A DNA stretch of 8,815 bases. It comes from JBGPIK01 sp041484845 (GTDB taxonomy: Bacteria; Desulfobacterota; Binatia; UBA9968). Made by a program: the position numbers and the translations under genes. The stretch lies in the NCBI GenBank assembly GCA_041484845.1, contig JBGPIK010000293.1, positions 1 through 8,815 on the forward strand, given 5' to 3'. Shown piece by piece: positions 7,713 to 8,815 of the stretch (positions within the stretch are counted from its first letter, which is position 1; every line of letters starts with the position of its first letter). The notes below the pieces were generated by a model. It was given only the letters and a program-made list of their open reading frames with translations. It searched no databases and was not told where the DNA came from.

Positions 7713-8285
7713 TCAAGAACAGAGCACCTTCTCACGATCGCTCCAGGCATCCAAACATCTCTGAACTAACTTCTCCGGATGGTTATCGAACAAGACAACG
7801 CCGCGACTCGGCTTGTTGCAGAAATCGATGACCTCGCCGAGGTGATCGGCCACGCCGCCGCTGTTTTCGAGCACGCCGATGATTTTTCCTTCGTCATAGG
7901 CGATGGTGAATTCGTTGAGCGTACCGGTTGCGCCGCCGAAGATTATAACGATATCAGCGGAGCGCACATTGATGACATTGCGGCCTTTGTAACCAAAGCC
8001 GGTGTAGACGATCACATCGGCACCGTCGTCCGGGAGTCCATACCGTTCCACATGCTCTCGATGATTTTCCGCGGGAGACATTCCCAGGGCGAATCCTCCG
8101 TGGCTGCGCAAAGCACGCGCCACCAAAGCGGGAATACCGGTAGTTGCCCCGGTTACCAGGATACAGTCACGCGCCGCCAGGGCCGCGCCCAGCGATTCCG
8201 CCAGATCTTGAACGCGGAGTTTTTCAAGTTCCGTCAGACCATCATTGGCCGAAGCGCCCATCACTCCGACAACCGGTTTGCGCAT
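7713..8285 (-). CDS. LOG/SLOG-family Rossmann-fold protein (TIGR00725-like)
   Basis: The protein has 190 residues from the ATG at 8285, with a GAGAG-type ribosome binding site 7 nt upstream. The TTG at 8291 extends the frame by two codons but would leave no spacing. Motifs: N-terminal beta-strand and loop VVGVMGASA (5-13), CILVTGATTGIP (41-52), GRNVINVRSADIVIIFGGATGTLNEF (101-126). The GGATGT...E stretch is the nucleotide/phosphoribosyl-binding signature of the LOG (lysine-decarboxylase-like) / SLOG superfamily, where the usual form is PGGxGTxxE; here Phe replaces the Pro. The length fits TIGR00725-type proteins. It has no signal peptide and should be cytosolic. Family members include cytokinin-nucleotide phosphoribohydrolases and nucleotide-ligand sensors; which applies here is not visible. 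It is convergent with the regulator (62 bp apart) and has no obvious functional link to it. Confidence 0.85.
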   Translation of the reverse strand: MRKPVVGVMGASANDGLTELEKLRVQDLAESLGAALAARDCILVTGATTGIPALVARALRSHGGFALGMSPAENHREHVERYGLPDDGADVIVYTGFGYKGRNVINVRSADIVIIFGGATGTLNEFTIAYDEGKIIGVLENSGGVADHLGEVIDFCNKPSRGVVLFDNHPEKLVQRCLDAWSDREKVLCS

Positions 8286-8388
8286 GCGCAATCTCTCTTT
8301 ACTTTTAAGGGTCTTCAGGTTTCCGTATGGTTAACCCGGGCAATGCTATTTCAGCGCAAGGACTCCGAGCTTACACCGCGGAGACGCG

Positions 8389-8517
8389 GGTCGTGAGAAA
8401 AAATAGCCGGTCGCCCTTCGACGCGCTCAGGACGAACGGCTAAGTACTTGAATTTATATTGCGCTGTCCCGTTCGTGGTGAGCCTGTCGAACCATGAAGG
8501 GATTTTTTCTCACGACC
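8389..8517. repeat. nested inverted-repeat element, outer arms 16 bp perfect
   Basis: The outer arms GGTCGTGAGAAAAAAT (8389-8404) and ATTTTTTCTCACGACC (8502-8517) are perfect reverse complements. They enclose a second, imperfect pair: 8414-8439 (CCCTTCGAC...GACGAACGG) and 8468-8501 (CCCGTTCG...TGAAGGG). The inner sequence resembles the CCTTCGACA-GCTCA-GACGAACGG palindromic repeat that recurs between genes in many environmental bacteria. The unpaired centre, about 8440-8467, is AT-rich. There is no ORF, so it is not an autonomous insertion sequence. It could be a REP/MITE-like element or a structured RNA end. Confidence 0.75.
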
Positions 8518-8592
8518 GCGGAGGGCGCGGAGTAAAGAGTTTTTGATTAAAAAATACTCCGAACTCTGCGAACTCGGCGTCTCCTGTGGTAA
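8517..8592. repeat. GGAG-rich imperfect palindrome (dispersed intergenic repeat type)
   Basis: The left arm, from 8517, carries CCGCGGAGGGCGCGGAGTAA. The right arm, 8557-8592, carries ACTCCGAACTCTGCGAACTC then GGCGTCTCCTGTGGTAAA. Together they form a long imperfect hairpin around an AT-rich centre (TTTTTGATTAAAAAA). This pattern matches the widespread ACCACGGAG.CACGGAG-type intergenic palindromes. A half copy (ACCGCGGAGACGCGG, 8374-8388) lies just outside the nested element. It may also serve as a transcription end for the neighbouring minus-strand genes, but no clean stem plus T-tract is present. Confidence 0.6.
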
Positions 8593-8630
8593 ATATTGCT
8601 TCACAGTAAATCACCCTGGAAGAACCGCTT

Positions 8631-8815
8631 TTAAATAATCTTGTCGCGATGGAATTGAGCGATATGATTCTCGTCGTATCCCAGTTTTTTTAGAACCGCG
8701 TCCGTCTGTTCACCGAGCGCAGGAATGGGATCGAAGCGCGCCGGGCTTTGGGAAAGTCTGAGAGGATTACCGACGACGGGAACTCGGCCAACGGGAGATT
8801 CCACTTCACAAAAAA
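8631..8815 (-). CDS. CaiB/BaiF-family CoA-transferase, C-terminal fragment (5' end outside the window)
   Basis: The minus-strand frame is open from the window edge to a TAA at 8633-8631, giving 60 residues. It contains VPVVGNPLRLSQSPARFDPI, PALGEQTDAVLKKLGYDENH and a C-terminal IAQFHRDKII. This is the characteristic tail of family III (formyl-CoA transferase/CaiB/BaiF-type) CoA-transferases: the P-RLS-SP-R-...P-LGE-T--VL--LGY core, then an I--L---GVI-like end. These enzymes move CoA between carboxylic acids in the cytosol, for example in acyl, aromatic or carnitine metabolism. The catalytic Asp and CoA-binding parts lie outside the window, so the substrate cannot be inferred. Over 100 bp of repeats separate it from the LOG-family gene, and the two need not be co-transcribed. 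Confidence 0.85.
   Translation of the reverse strand, partial: FCEVESPVGRVPVVGNPLRLSQSPARFDPIPALGEQTDAVLKKLGYDENHIAQFHRDKII

Larger units (their letters stand above)
8292..8630. other. non-coding intergenic region filled with inverted repeats
   Basis: This region lies upstream of the LOG-family gene and downstream of the CoA-transferase. I find no plausible coding frame. Most of it is taken up by two hairpin-forming repeat structures (8389-8517 and 8517-8592), described separately. The first ~80 bases (8292-8370) probably hold the promoter of the LOG-family gene, but no clear -35/-10 pair was found. Confidence 0.6.

Noticed and set aside
7696..7726. TGCTCT/AGAGCA hairpin between convergent genes, considered as a terminator
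   Set aside because: Only a 6-bp stem with a 19-nt loop, no T tract, and one arm lies inside the LOG-family coding end.
7779..8396. 205-codon plus-strand open frame opposite the LOG-family gene
   Set aside because: The minus strand carries clear LOG motifs and a ribosome binding site; the plus frame has neither and its end runs into the repeats.
8389..8592. CRISPR array or complete insertion sequence in the repeat region
   Set aside because: The repeats are inverted and nested, not regularly spaced direct repeats, and there is no transposase frame.

Overview
The window looks like a chromosomal segment of an environmental Gram-negative bacterium. The evidence is a PEP-CTERM (exosortase-sorted) surface protein, several Sec-exported proteins, a large winged-helix/STAND-type ATPase/TPR regulator, the tail of a CaiB/BaiF CoA-transferase, and intergenic palindromic repeats of the kind scattered through soil and groundwater genomes. 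The mix would fit Desulfobacterota/Binatota-like, NC10, Acidobacteriota or betaproteobacterial lineages. The sequence alone does not settle which.

Layout. 1-83 may be the last codons of a plus-strand gene. 84-575 has no convincing gene. 576-4559 is a compact minus-strand operon of three exported proteins. In transcription order these are a PEP-CTERM protein (4559-3903), a multidomain beta-rich protein with an InlB-type repeat domain (3901-2546), and a protein with an N-terminal zinc-dependent phospholipase C / S1-P1 nuclease-like domain followed by a second InlB-type repeat domain (2552-576). The junctions are TAA-G-ATG and an overlapping ATGGTGA, so translation is probably coupled.

4560-4735 is the divergent intergenic region. 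It holds two exact 8-bp direct repeats 11 bp apart plus a third, weaker copy: the layout expected of an operator for an OmpR/PhoB-type winged helix. The adjacent plus-strand gene (4736-7650) encodes exactly such a winged helix fused to an AAA/STAND ATPase and TPRs. Its first ~53 residues are readable only if one base is restored in a T5 run near 4753-4757. The best guess is that this regulator controls itself and the divergent operon.

7713-8285 (minus) is a LOG/SLOG (TIGR00725-like) Rossmann-fold protein, convergent with the regulator. 8292-8630 is non-coding and holds a nested inverted-repeat structure and an adjacent GGAG-rich palindrome. 8631-8815 is the C-terminus of a CaiB/BaiF-family CoA-transferase running off the window.

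The most interesting unit is the secreted three-gene operon with its divergent regulator. It may be a surface or extracellular lipid- or nucleotide-hydrolysing module, but that function is inference.
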